Positions 53,050 to 62,185 are shown, counted from the stretch's first letter. The stretch: 64,000 nt of DNA from Variovorax boronicumulans (GCF_030812215.1 NZ_JAUSSG010000017.1:1-64000), one strand, 5' to 3'. Numbers and translations: made by a program. Notes: generated by a model not told the origin, from the sequence alone.

Positions 53050-54363
53050 ATGAGCATCCCAAGCACGCAGCCCTCGTCCGCCCGCAGGCGGCAGACCATC
53101 GTGGCCACCACCATCGGCAACGGGCTCGAGTTCTTCGACTTCACGGTGTATGGGTTCCTTGCGCTCGTGATCGGCAAGCTCTTCTTTCCCACCTTCAATT
53201 CATACGGCCAGCTCTTGCTGACGGTGGCCAGCTTCGGCGTCGGTTTCATCATGCGGCCGCTGGGCGGCATCGTGATCGGCGCGTATGCCGACCGCGCGGG
53301 CCGCAAGAAGGCCATGACGCTCACCATCTTCCTGATGGCGCTGGGCTGCGCGCTCATCGCCTTCACGCCCACCTACGCGGCCATCGGCGTCGCGGCGCCC
53401 ATCGTCATCGTGCTGGCGCGGCTCATCCAGGGCTTCTCGGCCGGCGGCGAAGTGGGCGCATCGACCACGCTGCTGGTGGAGCACGCCACGCCCGCCAACC
53501 GCGGCTACATGGCGAGCTGGCAGTTCGCGAGCCAGGGCCTGGGCGTGATGCTCGGCGCCGTGGTGGTGGGCGGCCTCACCTTCTCGCTCACGCCCGAGGC
53601 GATGCAGAGCTGGGGCTGGCGCGTGCCGTTCATCATCGGCATGCTGATCGCGCCGGTGGGCATGTACATCCGCCGCCATCTCGAAGAATCGCTGCACATC
53701 TCGCCCGAGCAGGCCGCCGCGCCGCGCGAGAGCAGCCTGAAGATCGTCTGCACGCAGCACGGCAAGACGGTGCTGGCCGCCATCCTCGCCATCGTCGGCG
53801 GCACCACGGCCGCGTATGTCGTGACCTTCTACATGCCCACGTACGCCGTGCGCGAACTCGGCCTCACGCCCTCGGTGGCGCTGTTCGGCGCGGCGCTCAC
53901 GGGGCTGATCTCGTTCGCGTTCGCGCCGTTCGTGGGCAAGCTGTCGGACATCGTGGGGCGCAAGCCGCTCATCTTCTGGAGCCGCGTCGTGATGGCGATC
54001 CTGATCTACCCCGGCTTCCTGTGGCTCAACGCCTCGCCCACGCCCGTGGTGCTGTTCACCGTGCTCGGCGTGCTGAGCATCGGCCTCGTGGTGCAGACGG
54101 TGCCGGGCATCACGATGCTGCCGGAGATGTTTCCCAAGCGCGTGCGCGCGAGCGGCATGTCGCTGGTCTACAGCGTGGGCGTGGCCCTCTTCGGCGGCTT
54201 CGCGCCGTTCATCAGCACCTGGCTGGTCAACGCCACCGGCAGCAAGCTCGCGCCGGCCTGGTATCTCGTCGCGATGACGGTGGTCTCGCTGCTCGGCCTC
54301 GTCTGGCTGCGCGATCACACCGGCCGCGACATCGACGCCGCGGATGCCCACGCACGGGCCTGA
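53050..54363 (+). CDS. Metabolite:H+ symporter (MHS subfamily of MFS)
   Basis: A 437-residue twelve-helix transporter. The first-loop motif GAYADRAGRKKAM (MFS motif A) and the MHS hallmarks TTIGNGLEFFDFTVYGFLAL and RLIQGFSAGGEVGAS are present. MHS members import citrate, alpha-ketoglutarate, shikimate or benzoate-type acids; the substrate here is unknown. The DUF2817 peptidase gene follows 36 bases later, so the cargo may be a conjugate cleaved by it. Confidence 0.9.
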   Translation: MSIPSTQPSSARRRQTIVATTIGNGLEFFDFTVYGFLALVIGKLFFPTFNSYGQLLLTVASFGVGFIMRPLGGIVIGAYADRAGRKKAMTLTIFLMALGCALIAFTPTYAAIGVAAPIVIVLARLIQGFSAGGEVGASTTLLVEHATPANRGYMASWQFASQGLGVMLGAVVVGGLTFSLTPEAMQSWGWRVPFIIGMLIAPVGMYIRRHLEESLHISPEQAAAPRESSLKIVCTQHGKTVLAAILAIVGGTTAAYVVTFYMPTYAVRELGLTPSVALFGAALTGLISFAFAPFVGKLSDIVGRKPLIFWSRVVMAILIYPGFLWLNASPTPVVLFTVLGVLSIGLVVQTVPGITMLPEMFPKRVRASGMSLVYSVGVALFGGFAPFISTWLVNATGSKLAPAWYLVAMTVVSLLGLVWLRDHTGRDIDAADAHARA

Positions 54364-54399
54364 AAAAACTTCCCACGATTTCCGTACAGGAGCCCACTC

Positions 54400-55503
54400 A
54401 TGCAAACACAACCCACAGCCGCCACACGCCACTTCTCCGGCACGTATGTCGAAGCCCGCGCCAAGTTCCTCGACGCCGCGGCCCAGCGCGGCGCGGCCAT
54501 CGAATCCTTCGTGCATCCCGCGCACCGCGGCGCGCTCGGCGAAGAACTCGCCACCGACGTGGCGCTGATCGGCGCGAAGGACGCGAAGAAGATCCTGCTC
54601 GTCACCTCCGGCACGCACGGCCCCGAAGGCTTCTGCGGCTCCGGCGCGCAGGTCGCGACGCTGCACGACACCGACCTGCTCGCGCGGCTCGAACAGGCCG
54701 GCGTGACGCTGCTGCTGGTGCATGCGGTCAACCCGCACGGGTTTTCGCACCTGCACCGCACGAACGAAGACAACATCGACCTGAACCGCAACCACATCGA
54801 CTTCAACGCGCCGCTGCCGGTGAACGCCGGCTATGCCGAGGTCGAGCCGCTGGTGCTGCCAGCCACCTGGCCGCCGACACCCGCCGACGACGCGGCCGTG
54901 GGCGCCTATATAGCCAAGCACGGCATGACCGCCTTCCGCACGGCCGTGACCAAGGGCCAGTACACCTCGCCCGATGGTCTGTTCTACGGCGGCACCGCGC
55001 CGTCCTGGAGCAACAGGACCATTCGCGCGATCCTGCGCAAGTACGCGGCATCGGCCACCCACCTCGGCTGGATCGACGTGCACACGGGCCTCGGCCCCTA
55101 CGGCCACGGCGAGAAGATCTACCCGGGCCGCAACACGCCCGAAGACCTTGCGTTGGCGCATGCCTGGTGGGGCGCCGACGTGTTTGCGCCCTTCGCCGGC
55201 GACTCGGCATCGGCCGACGTGTCAGGCCCGGTCATCTCGACCGCATACGACGAATGCCCGAACGCCCGCATCGCGCCGATGGGCCTGGAGTTCGGCACGC
55301 TGCCCGACCTGGAAGTGCTGCTTCGCCTGCGCGCCGACACCTGGCTGCGCCGCCATCCCGAGGCGCCGGAAGCGCAGAAGCGCGAGATTCGCCAGGGCCT
55401 GCGCGACGCGTTCTACTGCGACAACGACGAGTGGAAAGGCATGGTGCTGGGGCAGACGCGCGTCGTGCTGTTGCAGACGCTGCAAGGCCTGAAGAAGGCC
55501 TGA
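54400..55503 (+). CDS. DUF2817 M14-like zinc peptidase/amidohydrolase
   Basis: A 367-residue protein with the zinc motif THGPEG (His73, Glu76), LNRNHIDFN and a distal ligand region DVHTGLGPYGHGE (near 226-238). The DUF2817 family belongs to the M14 carboxypeptidase superfamily. No signal peptide, so it acts in the cytoplasm. Co-transcribed with the symporter, it could process an imported amide; that is inference. Confidence 0.85.
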   Translation: MQTQPTAATRHFSGTYVEARAKFLDAAAQRGAAIESFVHPAHRGALGEELATDVALIGAKDAKKILLVTSGTHGPEGFCGSGAQVATLHDTDLLARLEQAGVTLLLVHAVNPHGFSHLHRTNEDNIDLNRNHIDFNAPLPVNAGYAEVEPLVLPATWPPTPADDAAVGAYIAKHGMTAFRTAVTKGQYTSPDGLFYGGTAPSWSNRTIRAILRKYAASATHLGWIDVHTGLGPYGHGEKIYPGRNTPEDLALAHAWWGADVFAPFAGDSASADVSGPVISTAYDECPNARIAPMGLEFGTLPDLEVLLRLRADTWLRRHPEAPEAQKREIRQGLRDAFYCDNDEWKGMVLGQTRVVLLQTLQGLKKA

Positions 55504-55522
55504 TCCAACACGCCGGACTTCT

Positions 55523-56320
55523 TCAGCCGAAGTTCGGCGCGCGCCGCTCGCGCAGCGAGGCCACGCCCTCCCGCACGTCGGCGCCCGCGAAGCCCATGAA
55601 TTCGAGCGCCAGCGAAGCATCGAAGGTCGGCCCGGCCTGGCGCAGCCAGTTGTTGAGCGCGTACTTGGTGAAGCGGATCGCGCTCTGGCTGCCGGCGGCG
55701 AGCCGGTCGGCCACTTCGTAGGCGCGCGGCAGCAGGTCGGCCTCGTCCACCGCGAGCGACACCAGGCCGATGCGCTCGGCTTCCTCGCCGCTCACCGGCT
55801 CGCACAGCAGCAGGTGGTACTTGGCCTTGGCCATGCCGCACAGAAGCGGCCAGACGATCGCCGCATGGTCGCCCGCCGCCACGCCCAGGCGCGTGTGGCC
55901 GTCGACGATCTTCGCGCCCTTCGCGGCAATGGAAATGTCGGCCAAGAGGCCCGCCACCAACCCCGCGCCCACGGCCGGGCCATGCATGGCGCTCACGATG
56001 GGCTTGTCGCAGTTGATGATGTTGTAGACGAGGTCGCGCGCCTCTTTCCACACGCGCTGGCGGATGGCGTCGTCGGTGGCCATGTCCTGCACCAGCGCGA
56101 GGTCGCCGCCGCCCGAGAAACCCAGGCCCTCGCCCCGCAGCACCGCGCAGCGCACCGTGTCGTCGGCCGAGAGGTCGCGCCAGATCTCTGCCAACTCGCG
56201 GTGGCCGTCATGGCCGGCAGTCGGCAGCTTGCCGTTGGCCGCGCGCATCTGGATGTCGAGCACGGAGCCGTTGGCGCCGCGACGGGTGATGGCGAGGGTC
56301 TGGTAGCGGGTGTAGTCCAT
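55523..56320 (-). CDS. Enoyl-CoA hydratase/isomerase family protein
   Basis: A 265-residue crotonase-fold enzyme. The oxyanion block GLGFSGGGDLALVQDM (near 65-80) and MHGPAVGAGLVAGL (near 115-128) are typical. The usual catalytic Glu pair is not obvious: the first is replaced by the VGAG stretch and the second region reads RLGVAAGDHAAI. The activity may therefore be isomerase- or lyase-like. The ATG follows GGAGACACC within a tandem repeat. Confidence 0.85.
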   Translation of the reverse strand: MDYTRYQTLAITRRGANGSVLDIQMRAANGKLPTAGHDGHRELAEIWRDLSADDTVRCAVLRGEGLGFSGGGDLALVQDMATDDAIRQRVWKEARDLVYNIINCDKPIVSAMHGPAVGAGLVAGLLADISIAAKGAKIVDGHTRLGVAAGDHAAIVWPLLCGMAKAKYHLLLCEPVSGEEAERIGLVSLAVDEADLLPRAYEVADRLAAGSQSAIRFTKYALNNWLRQAGPTFDASLALEFMGFAGADVREGVASLRERRAPNFG

Positions 56321-56321
56321 G

Positions 56322-56383
56322 GTGTCTCCGCCCTGCGCCCGAAGGCCAGGAAGTGTCTTCGCCCTGCGTCCGAAGACGAGGAC
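56322..56383. repeat. Tandem 31-base repeat in the leader of the crotonase gene
   Basis: Two direct copies (56322-56352 and 56353-56383) match at 26 of 31 positions. The copy next to the crotonase start carries the GGAG ribosome site on the minus strand; in the outer copy the equivalent bases are GAAG. It looks like a duplication of the translation start region. Confidence 0.75.
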
Positions 56384-56410
56384 TTTCTTCTTCGTTGAAA
56401 GATCGGACGG

Positions 56411-56839
56411 CTATTTTTGCGCCGCCAGCTCGCGGCAGCGACGCACATTGGCATCGAAACGTGGCGCGAGCCCGGGCTCGCAGGCCTCGTCGCCGGGGGT
56501 CAGCCTGCACATGCCGACGACCACGTAGTCCATCACCGCCGAGGTGCACATCGGGTACGCAGCAAGGTCAGGATTGGCCTTTGCCTTGAAGCCCCAGCGC
56601 TCCGAGAACTGCACCGTGCGGACCATCGCGCCGTGGAAGAAGCTGCGGTCCCTGGCGGCGATGGCGGCCTCCATGCGCGGCAGCTCCTCGTTCAGGTAAC
56701 CGGCGGCATCCAGGGGGAATGCCGAGGGCGGCTCCTGCTGGGCGGCTGCGAGGGATGCGGCCAGCACGAGCGACAGGGCGATCAGCGGGCGCAGCAGCGA
56801 GGCAGGCGAAAAACGGGGGGTCGGGGGGTGGCGTTGCAT
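56411..56839 (-). CDS. Exported hypothetical protein
   Basis: A 142-residue protein with a signal peptide (about 14-34, LALSLVLAASLAAAQ-like core). The mature part contains three Cys residues (near MCTSAV, GMCRL and DEACEPG) plus one near the C-terminus (RRCRELAAQK), suggesting disulfides. I do not recognise the family. An upstream start at 56869 is possible. Nothing in context assigns a role. Confidence 0.65.
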   Translation of the reverse strand: MQRHPPTPRFSPASLLRPLIALSLVLAASLAAAQQEPPSAFPLDAAGYLNEELPRMEAAIAARDRSFFHGAMVRTVQFSERWGFKAKANPDLAAYPMCTSAVMDYVVVGMCRLTPGDEACEPGLAPRFDANVRRCRELAAQK

Positions 56840-56908
56840 GGCTTGGGATTCTGCAACGTTTAGAAGCATCTTTGAATGGCGGGCGATGCGTGCGCGCTAC
56901 GCCGGGAC

Positions 56909-57181
56909 CTACTTGCCCTTCTTCTGCCTGTCGAACTTGCGCCAGTACTGGAACTCGTCCTCGTGCACTTCGAGATCGACTTCGGAGATGCGCGACTGCA
57001 AGCGCTCCTGCACCTCGGCCACGGCCTTGTTGTAGACGAGCGGGCCGACCTCCTCCAGGAAGAAGCCCAGCAGCGCGCCGGCCGCGATGTTGCCGATCTT
57101 CTCTTCCATGTTCTCGTTGAAGTAGCGCTCGATCGACGCGATCGCCTGCTGGCGCGCTTCCTTGGAAATCTCGATGGTCAT
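56909..57181 (-). CDS. DUF2164 family protein
   Basis: A 90-residue small soluble protein. The pattern MTIEISKEARQQAIASIERY followed by NMEEKIGNIAAGALLGFFLE matches DUF2164 as I know it. It is mostly helical and acidic, with a basic C-terminal tail. The function is unknown. It is divergent from the beta-propeller gene. Confidence 0.8.
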   Translation of the reverse strand: MTIEISKEARQQAIASIERYFNENMEEKIGNIAAGALLGFFLEEVGPLVYNKAVAEVQERLQSRISEVDLEVHEDEFQYWRKFDRQKKGK

Positions 57182-57283
57182 GCGGGTTGCTCTGGGGTGT
57201 TGGGGCGAGCGATTGTGCCGCTACGATGCGCGGCGGCCCCAGAGCCCGCGCAACAACGACATACAACAACGGAGACACGCACC

Positions 57284-58471
57284 ATGAAGTTTCATCCGGC
57301 CGCATCGGCTGCCCTTGCCCTGGCCGCGCTCTCGGGCTGCACCAACCTCACTCCCACCATCCCGCAGCGCCAGCTGATGATCGTGGCCAACGACGAGAAG
57401 CAGTCGTGGAACGATGCGGGCGCCGTCATCCTCGCCCCCATGGGACGCGACACGGTGCAGGTGCTCGACATCGGCACCGACCCGCTCGCACCGAAAGTCG
57501 TCGGCACGCTGCAGCTGGACAACACCATCGCCGGCCCGCCGACCAATCTCGCGATCACGCCGGGCGAAACGCTCGCGCTGGTCGCGAACTCGCTCAACGT
57601 GATCGAAGAGAACGGCGTGCGCAAGCAAGTGCCCGACAACCGCCTCTTCGTGATCGACCTCACCACCACGCCGCCCAAGCTGATCGACACGCTCACCGTG
57701 GGCAAGCAGCCTTCGGGCCTGTCGATCAACCGCGCGGGCAACCTCGCGCTGGTGGCCAACCGCGCCGACAACTCGGTGAGCGTGCTGCGCATCGCGGGCA
57801 AGAAGGTGACGCTCGTCGACACCGTGGCCATGAACGATTCGGTGGCGCACGTGCGCTTCACGCCCGATGGCAAGCGCGCCCTGGTCGCCAAGTTCCCGAC
57901 CCACAGGATCGCGCTGCTCGAGGTGAACGGCGAGAAGGTCAGCTACAACAAGGTCGACCTCGCGGCCGGCCTCTGGCCCTACAACGTGGACGTGACGCCC
58001 GACGGCAAGCTCGCGCTCACGGCGGACAACGGCAACTCGGGCGCATCGGACGGACAAGTCGACACGGTGAGCGTGATCGACATGGAAGCCGCGCCGCCGC
58101 GCGTGATCGACAAGGTCGTCGTCGGCGACGGTCCCGAAGGCCTGGCCGTGAGCCCGACCGGCAAGCATGCGGTCGCCGTGATCCTGCGCGGCAGCAACTC
58201 GGCGAAGAACGCCTACTTCTACAACCGCAACGGCTCGGTGGTGCTGCTGAAGATCGACGGCAAGAAGGTCACGCGCGCCAACGAAGTGGTGGTGCGCGGC
58301 CTGCCCGAAGGCGCGGTGTGGAGCGCGGACGGCAAGTACCTCTACGTGGGGAATTTCATCGACCAGGACATCACGATCCTGCGCGTCGATGGCGACACGC
58401 TGGTGCCGACGGGGAAGTCGTTTGCATTGCAGGGGCACCCGGCGGCGATGCGGGGCGCCACGACGCACTGA
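57284..58471 (+). CDS. YncE/lactonase-like beta-propeller lipoprotein
   Basis: A 395-residue protein with a lipobox (LSGC, Cys near 18), so probably a lipoprotein facing the periplasm. It contains seven-blade propeller repeats of the type VLDIGTDPLAPKVVGTLQL, LALVANRADNSVSVLRI and ALVAKFPTHRIALLEV. YncE- and lactonase-like propellers bind DNA, peptidoglycan-associated or small-molecule ligands; the ligand is not deducible. A decayed partial copy lies directly downstream. Confidence 0.85.
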   Translation: MKFHPAASAALALAALSGCTNLTPTIPQRQLMIVANDEKQSWNDAGAVILAPMGRDTVQVLDIGTDPLAPKVVGTLQLDNTIAGPPTNLAITPGETLALVANSLNVIEENGVRKQVPDNRLFVIDLTTTPPKLIDTLTVGKQPSGLSINRAGNLALVANRADNSVSVLRIAGKKVTLVDTVAMNDSVAHVRFTPDGKRALVAKFPTHRIALLEVNGEKVSYNKVDLAAGLWPYNVDVTPDGKLALTADNGNSGASDGQVDTVSVIDMEAAPPRVIDKVVVGDGPEGLAVSPTGKHAVAVILRGSNSAKNAYFYNRNGSVVLLKIDGKKVTRANEVVVRGLPEGAVWSADGKYLYVGNFIDQDITILRVDGDTLVPTGKSFALQGHPAAMRGATTH

Positions 58472-58849
58472 CGCCAACGGCCCCCGGGAGAAGATGAGCA
58501 GCCATCCTTCGAGCCGGGCCAGGCGCGTTCGAATCGGCGCGCCGCATCGGCGATGCCGCTGAAGATCGACCGCAAGAGCATCGCGCGTGCAAACAAAGTC
58601 GTGCTGCGCGGCGCCAGACGGCTACTTCCCTCTACGTTGACAACTTCATCGGCCGAATCGCACGATTCCGTGGGTCGAGGAGGGGTGCGCCGACGCCCAT
58701 GGGGAGCGCGCTCGGCGCAGGGGCATCCGGCAAGAACGCGGCGCCTCGGGGCGCACTGAAACGGCCGCCTGCCCGATGCCACGCGCGGCATTTCTCGAGC
58801 CTTCCTCGAAGAGCAAACCGTCGAAACCACAACCGGGAAGAAGGAATCC
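58472..58849. other. 378-base gap holding a degenerate propeller fragment
   Basis: Apart from the pseudogene fragment at 58553-58760, the interval has no supportable gene. The last ~90 bases before 58850 carry the leader of the PPC-domain gene. Confidence 0.7.
58553..58760 (+). pseudogene. Decayed partial duplicate of the propeller gene 3' end
   Basis: Translation LKIDRKSIARANKVVLRG aligns with LKIDGKKVTRANEVVVRG near residue 330 of the intact protein. In a second frame DGYFPLYVDNFI aligns with DGKYLYVGNFI, and the end GHPAARTRRLGAH with stop aligns with GHPAAMRGATTH with stop. Internal sequence between these blocks is missing and the frame shifts. It is a remnant of a paralogous copy, or of a failed tandem duplication. 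Confidence 0.82.
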
Positions 58850-60376
58850 ATGCCCCATACCTTGCAGAAGCGACTTTGGCTGTCATTGGCCTGCCTGTCG
58901 GGACTGACCTTTGCCCCTGCGGGGCAGGCTGCGCCGCTCGGCGATCCCGTCATGGTGAATACCGAAAGAGCCGGCAATCAAACCCCCGGTTTGTTCGCCG
59001 CGGGATTCAACGGAGAAAAACTCCTGATCTGGAGAGATGCCGCGGCAAATACCACCTACGCCCAAAGAATAAGGTCGTCGGGAATTCCTTTTTTAACGAA
59101 GCATCCAATCCAGCTTCCGCCAACGTATGCAAAATTATCCGTTGGACGCACCGGCAATTTCGTTCTGGCAGGTCAAACCGGAACATCCGGAATGGTCATG
59201 GCTTATGACAGAAATGGAAATCTTCTGTCCAATTTCAGCCCGACCCCGGACACATTGAATGCGGTTGCCAGCATGGATACCGATGGCCATATGACCGTGG
59301 CCTATACGTACCCCAACGTATTCAATGTTCCTCGAAATCTTGCAATCAGGAGATTCACTGCCGGCGGAATTCCCATTGCTCCCGAAATCATCGTTGCAAC
59401 GGGTCCCGTGGATACAATTTCCGGCCCCAATTCAATTGCCACGGACAATGCAGGAAATATTGCATTGTTATGGACGAGCCAATCCGGCCCTTCGGCACCG
59501 GCCAACGTTGTGATGCAACGCTTCAGCCGCGCAGGTGCTGCGCTGACTCCGGTAATTACCGCCGCCGAGTCAGGAGGATCATCCGCGAATATTGCCATGG
59601 AGCCCGGAGGCAAATCCGTCGTCGCATGGTACAAGTCATTTCCCAATGAGCTGGATTACACCTATATCGTATATGCCCGTTCATTCGACGAAAATGGCAA
59701 TCCCACCGGAAGCACGCGAGTCAATCAACGCCTCATCGATTTCTACCCGGAAACCACCGTGGCAATTGCAGAGAATGGCGATTTTGTCGTTTCATGGATT
59801 GCATCGCTTGGCGTGATCGGAGGTCCCCGCAGCTCTACATTGGCGGCAAGACAATTCCACAGCAATGGAACGCCAATTACCGACGAATTGCGAGTCGACC
59901 CGCCCCAGATTCAATTTGCATCCCGCCCGCGCATGGCAATGGATCCGGTGGGCAATTTTGCAGTGGCATGGACCAGCGGCTCATACACCGGCGGCTCCGA
60001 GACCGGATGGGACGTCATGGTGCGCACCTTCAAGATGGACACCCGGCCGCCGATCACGCAACTCCTGAACAAGCAGCCCGCCCAAGGCCTGACAGGCGAC
60101 GCCGACAGCTGGCGCTATTACAGGCTCACCGTCCCCTCGGGCATCAGGCAGTTGAACATCGACATGACCGGCCCCGTCGGCGGCGGTGATGGCGACATGT
60201 ACGTCCGCTTCGGCGGACTTCCCTCGTTGACAGCCTGGGACCACCGTCCTTACGTCAACGGCAGCAACGAATCCGTCGGGATCAGCAATCCGCCGCCCGG
60301 CGACGTCTACATCGCGATCCACGGACGAAGCCCGTACGCGTCGGTCGGACTGACCGCCGGCTACTACTACCCCTGA
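58850..60376 (+). CDS. Exported protein with beta-rich N-terminus and C-terminal PPC domain
   Basis: A 508-residue exported protein: signal peptide at 1-28 (ending GQAA), then a beta-rich, propeller-like region with repeats such as GRTGNFVLAGQ, ENGDFVVSWIAS and DPVGNFAVAWTSG. From about 415 a bacterial pre-peptidase C-terminal (PPC) domain (WRYYRLTVPSGIRQLNIDMT... GDMYVRFGG) runs to the end. No protease domain is present. The middle (about 58960-59960) is clearly less G+C-rich than the ends, so the gene looks chimeric. Confidence 0.8.
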   Translation: MPHTLQKRLWLSLACLSGLTFAPAGQAAPLGDPVMVNTERAGNQTPGLFAAGFNGEKLLIWRDAAANTTYAQRIRSSGIPFLTKHPIQLPPTYAKLSVGRTGNFVLAGQTGTSGMVMAYDRNGNLLSNFSPTPDTLNAVASMDTDGHMTVAYTYPNVFNVPRNLAIRRFTAGGIPIAPEIIVATGPVDTISGPNSIATDNAGNIALLWTSQSGPSAPANVVMQRFSRAGAALTPVITAAESGGSSANIAMEPGGKSVVAWYKSFPNELDYTYIVYARSFDENGNPTGSTRVNQRLIDFYPETTVAIAENGDFVVSWIASLGVIGGPRSSTLAARQFHSNGTPITDELRVDPPQIQFASRPRMAMDPVGNFAVAWTSGSYTGGSETGWDVMVRTFKMDTRPPITQLLNKQPAQGLTGDADSWRYYRLTVPSGIRQLNIDMTGPVGGGDGDMYVRFGGLPSLTAWDHRPYVNGSNESVGISNPPPGDVYIAIHGRSPYASVGLTAGYYYP

Positions 60377-60409
60377 GGCGGGGGCGGCCACGGCCTACAC
60401 TCTCGCGCC

Positions 60410-60622
60410 ATGCCCAAACCCCAACGACAACTCCGCACGCTCGAACGCGGCATCCTCTGCCTCGTGATCGGCGCCGCCGTCTTGCTGGCGCCCCGCTTCC
60501 TGCAGGGCACACGCTGGTTCGAGATGGTGGCGGGCGCCTACATCGTCGGCTGGTTCGCGCTGGTGCTGGGCATCGCGCTGGTCGGCGTCGGGCTGTTCCA
60601 GCGCAACAAGCCGCGCTCCTGA
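60410..60622 (+). CDS. Small two-helix membrane protein
   Basis: A 70-residue protein with a basic N-terminus (PKPQRQLRTLERG) and two hydrophobic segments (about 16-32 and 39-62) ending in QRNKPRS. Widespread in relatives as a hypothetical; function unknown. A terminator follows within a few bases. Confidence 0.68.
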   Translation: MPKPQRQLRTLERGILCLVIGAAVLLAPRFLQGTRWFEMVAGAYIVGWFALVLGIALVGVGLFQRNKPRS

Positions 60623-60623
60623 A

Positions 60624-60652
60624 AAAGAAAAACCCGCCTTGCGGCGGGTTTC
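60624..60652. terminator. Intrinsic terminator
   Basis: Arms aacccgcc and ggcgggtt with a 4-base loop. On the minus strand it is followed by T-rich DNA (tttttcttttt), so it serves the convergent DUF808 gene best, while the plus strand has only a short T-run. Confidence 0.8.
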
Positions 60653-60681
60653 ACTGAGAGGCGCGCGCTTGCCGCAGCAAC

Positions 60682-61590
60682 TCAGGCCTTCTTGCCGCGC
60701 AATTTGCCGACGAGCTCCACGACCGCCAGCACGATCGCGCCGGCGACAAGACCCACGACAGCGTTCACGCCCATCGAGCCCAGCGTGCCGAACACACCGC
60801 CCGTGGCCGTGGCCCAGTCTTCGACGGCATGGCCGAAGGCGGGCACGCCGTGCACCAGGATGCCGCCGCCCACGAGGAACATGGCGGCGGTGCCGGCGAC
60901 CGACAGCGCCTTCATGAGCCAGGGCGCCGTGGCGAGGATGCCGCGGCCCAGCGCGCGGGACGCAGCGCTCGCGCGCTGGCTCAGGTAGAGGCCCGCGTCG
61001 TCGAGCTTCACGATGCCGGCCACAAGGCCGTACACGCCGATGGTCATGATCAGCGCGATGCCGACCAGCACGCTCAGCTGCGTGGTGAACGGCTGGCCCT
61101 GCACGGTGCCCAGCGTGATCGCGATGATTTCGGCCGAGAGGATGAAGTCGGTGCGCACCGCGCCCTTGATCTTGTCCTTCTCGATCGCCACCACATCGAC
61201 CGCCTCGTCGGCCACGGCTTTCTCGTGGCGTTGGGTATCGGCTTCGTGTTCCTTCTTGTGCAGGAACTTGTGCGCGAGCTTTTCGGCGCCCTCGAAGCAG
61301 AGAAAAGCGCCGCCGATCATCAGGAGCGGCGTGACCAGCCAGGGCAGCCAAGTGCCGATGGCCAGCGCCGCGGGCACCAGGATGGCCTTGTTGATGAACG
61401 AGCCCTTGCAGACCGCCCAGACCACCGGAATCTCGCGCTCGGCCTTGACGCCGGAGACTTGCTGCGCATTGAGCGCGAGGTCGTCGCCGAGCACGCCCGC
61501 CGTCTTCTTGGCGGCGACTTTGGTGAGGATCGACACGTCGTCCAGGACGGTTGCGATGTCGTCGAGCAGCAGGAGCAGGCTGGTGGCCAT
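60682..61590 (-). CDS. DUF808 (YedI-like) membrane protein
   Basis: A 302-residue protein. The N-terminus (SLLLLLDDIATVLDDVSILTKVAAKKTAGVLGDDLALNA) is the DUF808 hallmark, followed by membrane segments near 60-85, 155-180, 215-240 and 265-295 and a charged, His-rich loop around 105-145. E. coli YedI is its best-known member; function unknown. Downstream gene on the other strand is separated by the terminator. Confidence 0.9.
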   Translation of the reverse strand: MATSLLLLLDDIATVLDDVSILTKVAAKKTAGVLGDDLALNAQQVSGVKAEREIPVVWAVCKGSFINKAILVPAALAIGTWLPWLVTPLLMIGGAFLCFEGAEKLAHKFLHKKEHEADTQRHEKAVADEAVDVVAIEKDKIKGAVRTDFILSAEIIAITLGTVQGQPFTTQLSVLVGIALIMTIGVYGLVAGIVKLDDAGLYLSQRASAASRALGRGILATAPWLMKALSVAGTAAMFLVGGGILVHGVPAFGHAVEDWATATGGVFGTLGSMGVNAVVGLVAGAIVLAVVELVGKLRGKKA

Positions 61591-61666
61591 GTGAAAAGGT
61601 CAGTCTGGAAAAGAAGCGGCGAGCTTATCCGTAGCGGATGTACGCACGCGCAATAACCGTACGGGG

Positions 61667-62185
61667 TCAGGAAACGCTGCGCTTGAGGCGGATTTCCTCG
61701 ATGCGCACGGTGCCCAGCAGCGTGGTCTTGGCCGTCTTCATTTCGCGCTTGAAGCCGGCGAGTTCGTGAAAGCGCATGGCGCGGTCGTTGCGAATGGGCA
61801 CCCAGATGGTGACCGTGGTGCAGCCCTCTTCCTCGAGGCCTTCGCGCGCCGCGTCCCAGAGGGCGACGCCCACGCCCTTGCCCCAGTGCTCGGGCTTGAC
61901 GTAGATGGCCCAGATCTCGCCCGTGGTGGACGGCGTCTTGGGGTCGCGCGAGCGGTCGAAGCCGACAAAGCCGACGATTTCGCCATCGAGCGTGGCCACC
62001 TGCACCTGGGGTTCGCTGAATTCGATGGCTTCGCGCCACTTGGCTTCGCGCGTGGCCGGGGCCAGCGTACGCAACTCTTCTTCGGGGAGGATGCCTTCGT
62101 AGGCGGCCTTGGCGGCCAGGGCATGGACTTCGGCGACGGCCTTGGCGTCGCGCATCGTGGCGGGGCGAACTTCGTAATCGGACAT
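61667..62185 (-). CDS. GNAT-family acetyltransferase
   Basis: A 172-residue GNAT enzyme. The acetyl-CoA-binding region follows IWAIYVKPEHWGKGVGVAL (motif A, Q/RxxGxG/A) near 90-110 with the preceding strand IVGFVGFDRS. The tail ERLxGFKREM-like block is present (AMRFHELAGFKREMKT). The substrate is unknown. It is divergent from the small Lys-rich gene. Confidence 0.88.
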   Translation of the reverse strand: MSDYEVRPATMRDAKAVAEVHALAAKAAYEGILPEEELRTLAPATREAKWREAIEFSEPQVQVATLDGEIVGFVGFDRSRDPKTPSTTGEIWAIYVKPEHWGKGVGVALWDAAREGLEEEGCTTVTIWVPIRNDRAMRFHELAGFKREMKTAKTTLLGTVRIEEIRLKRSVS

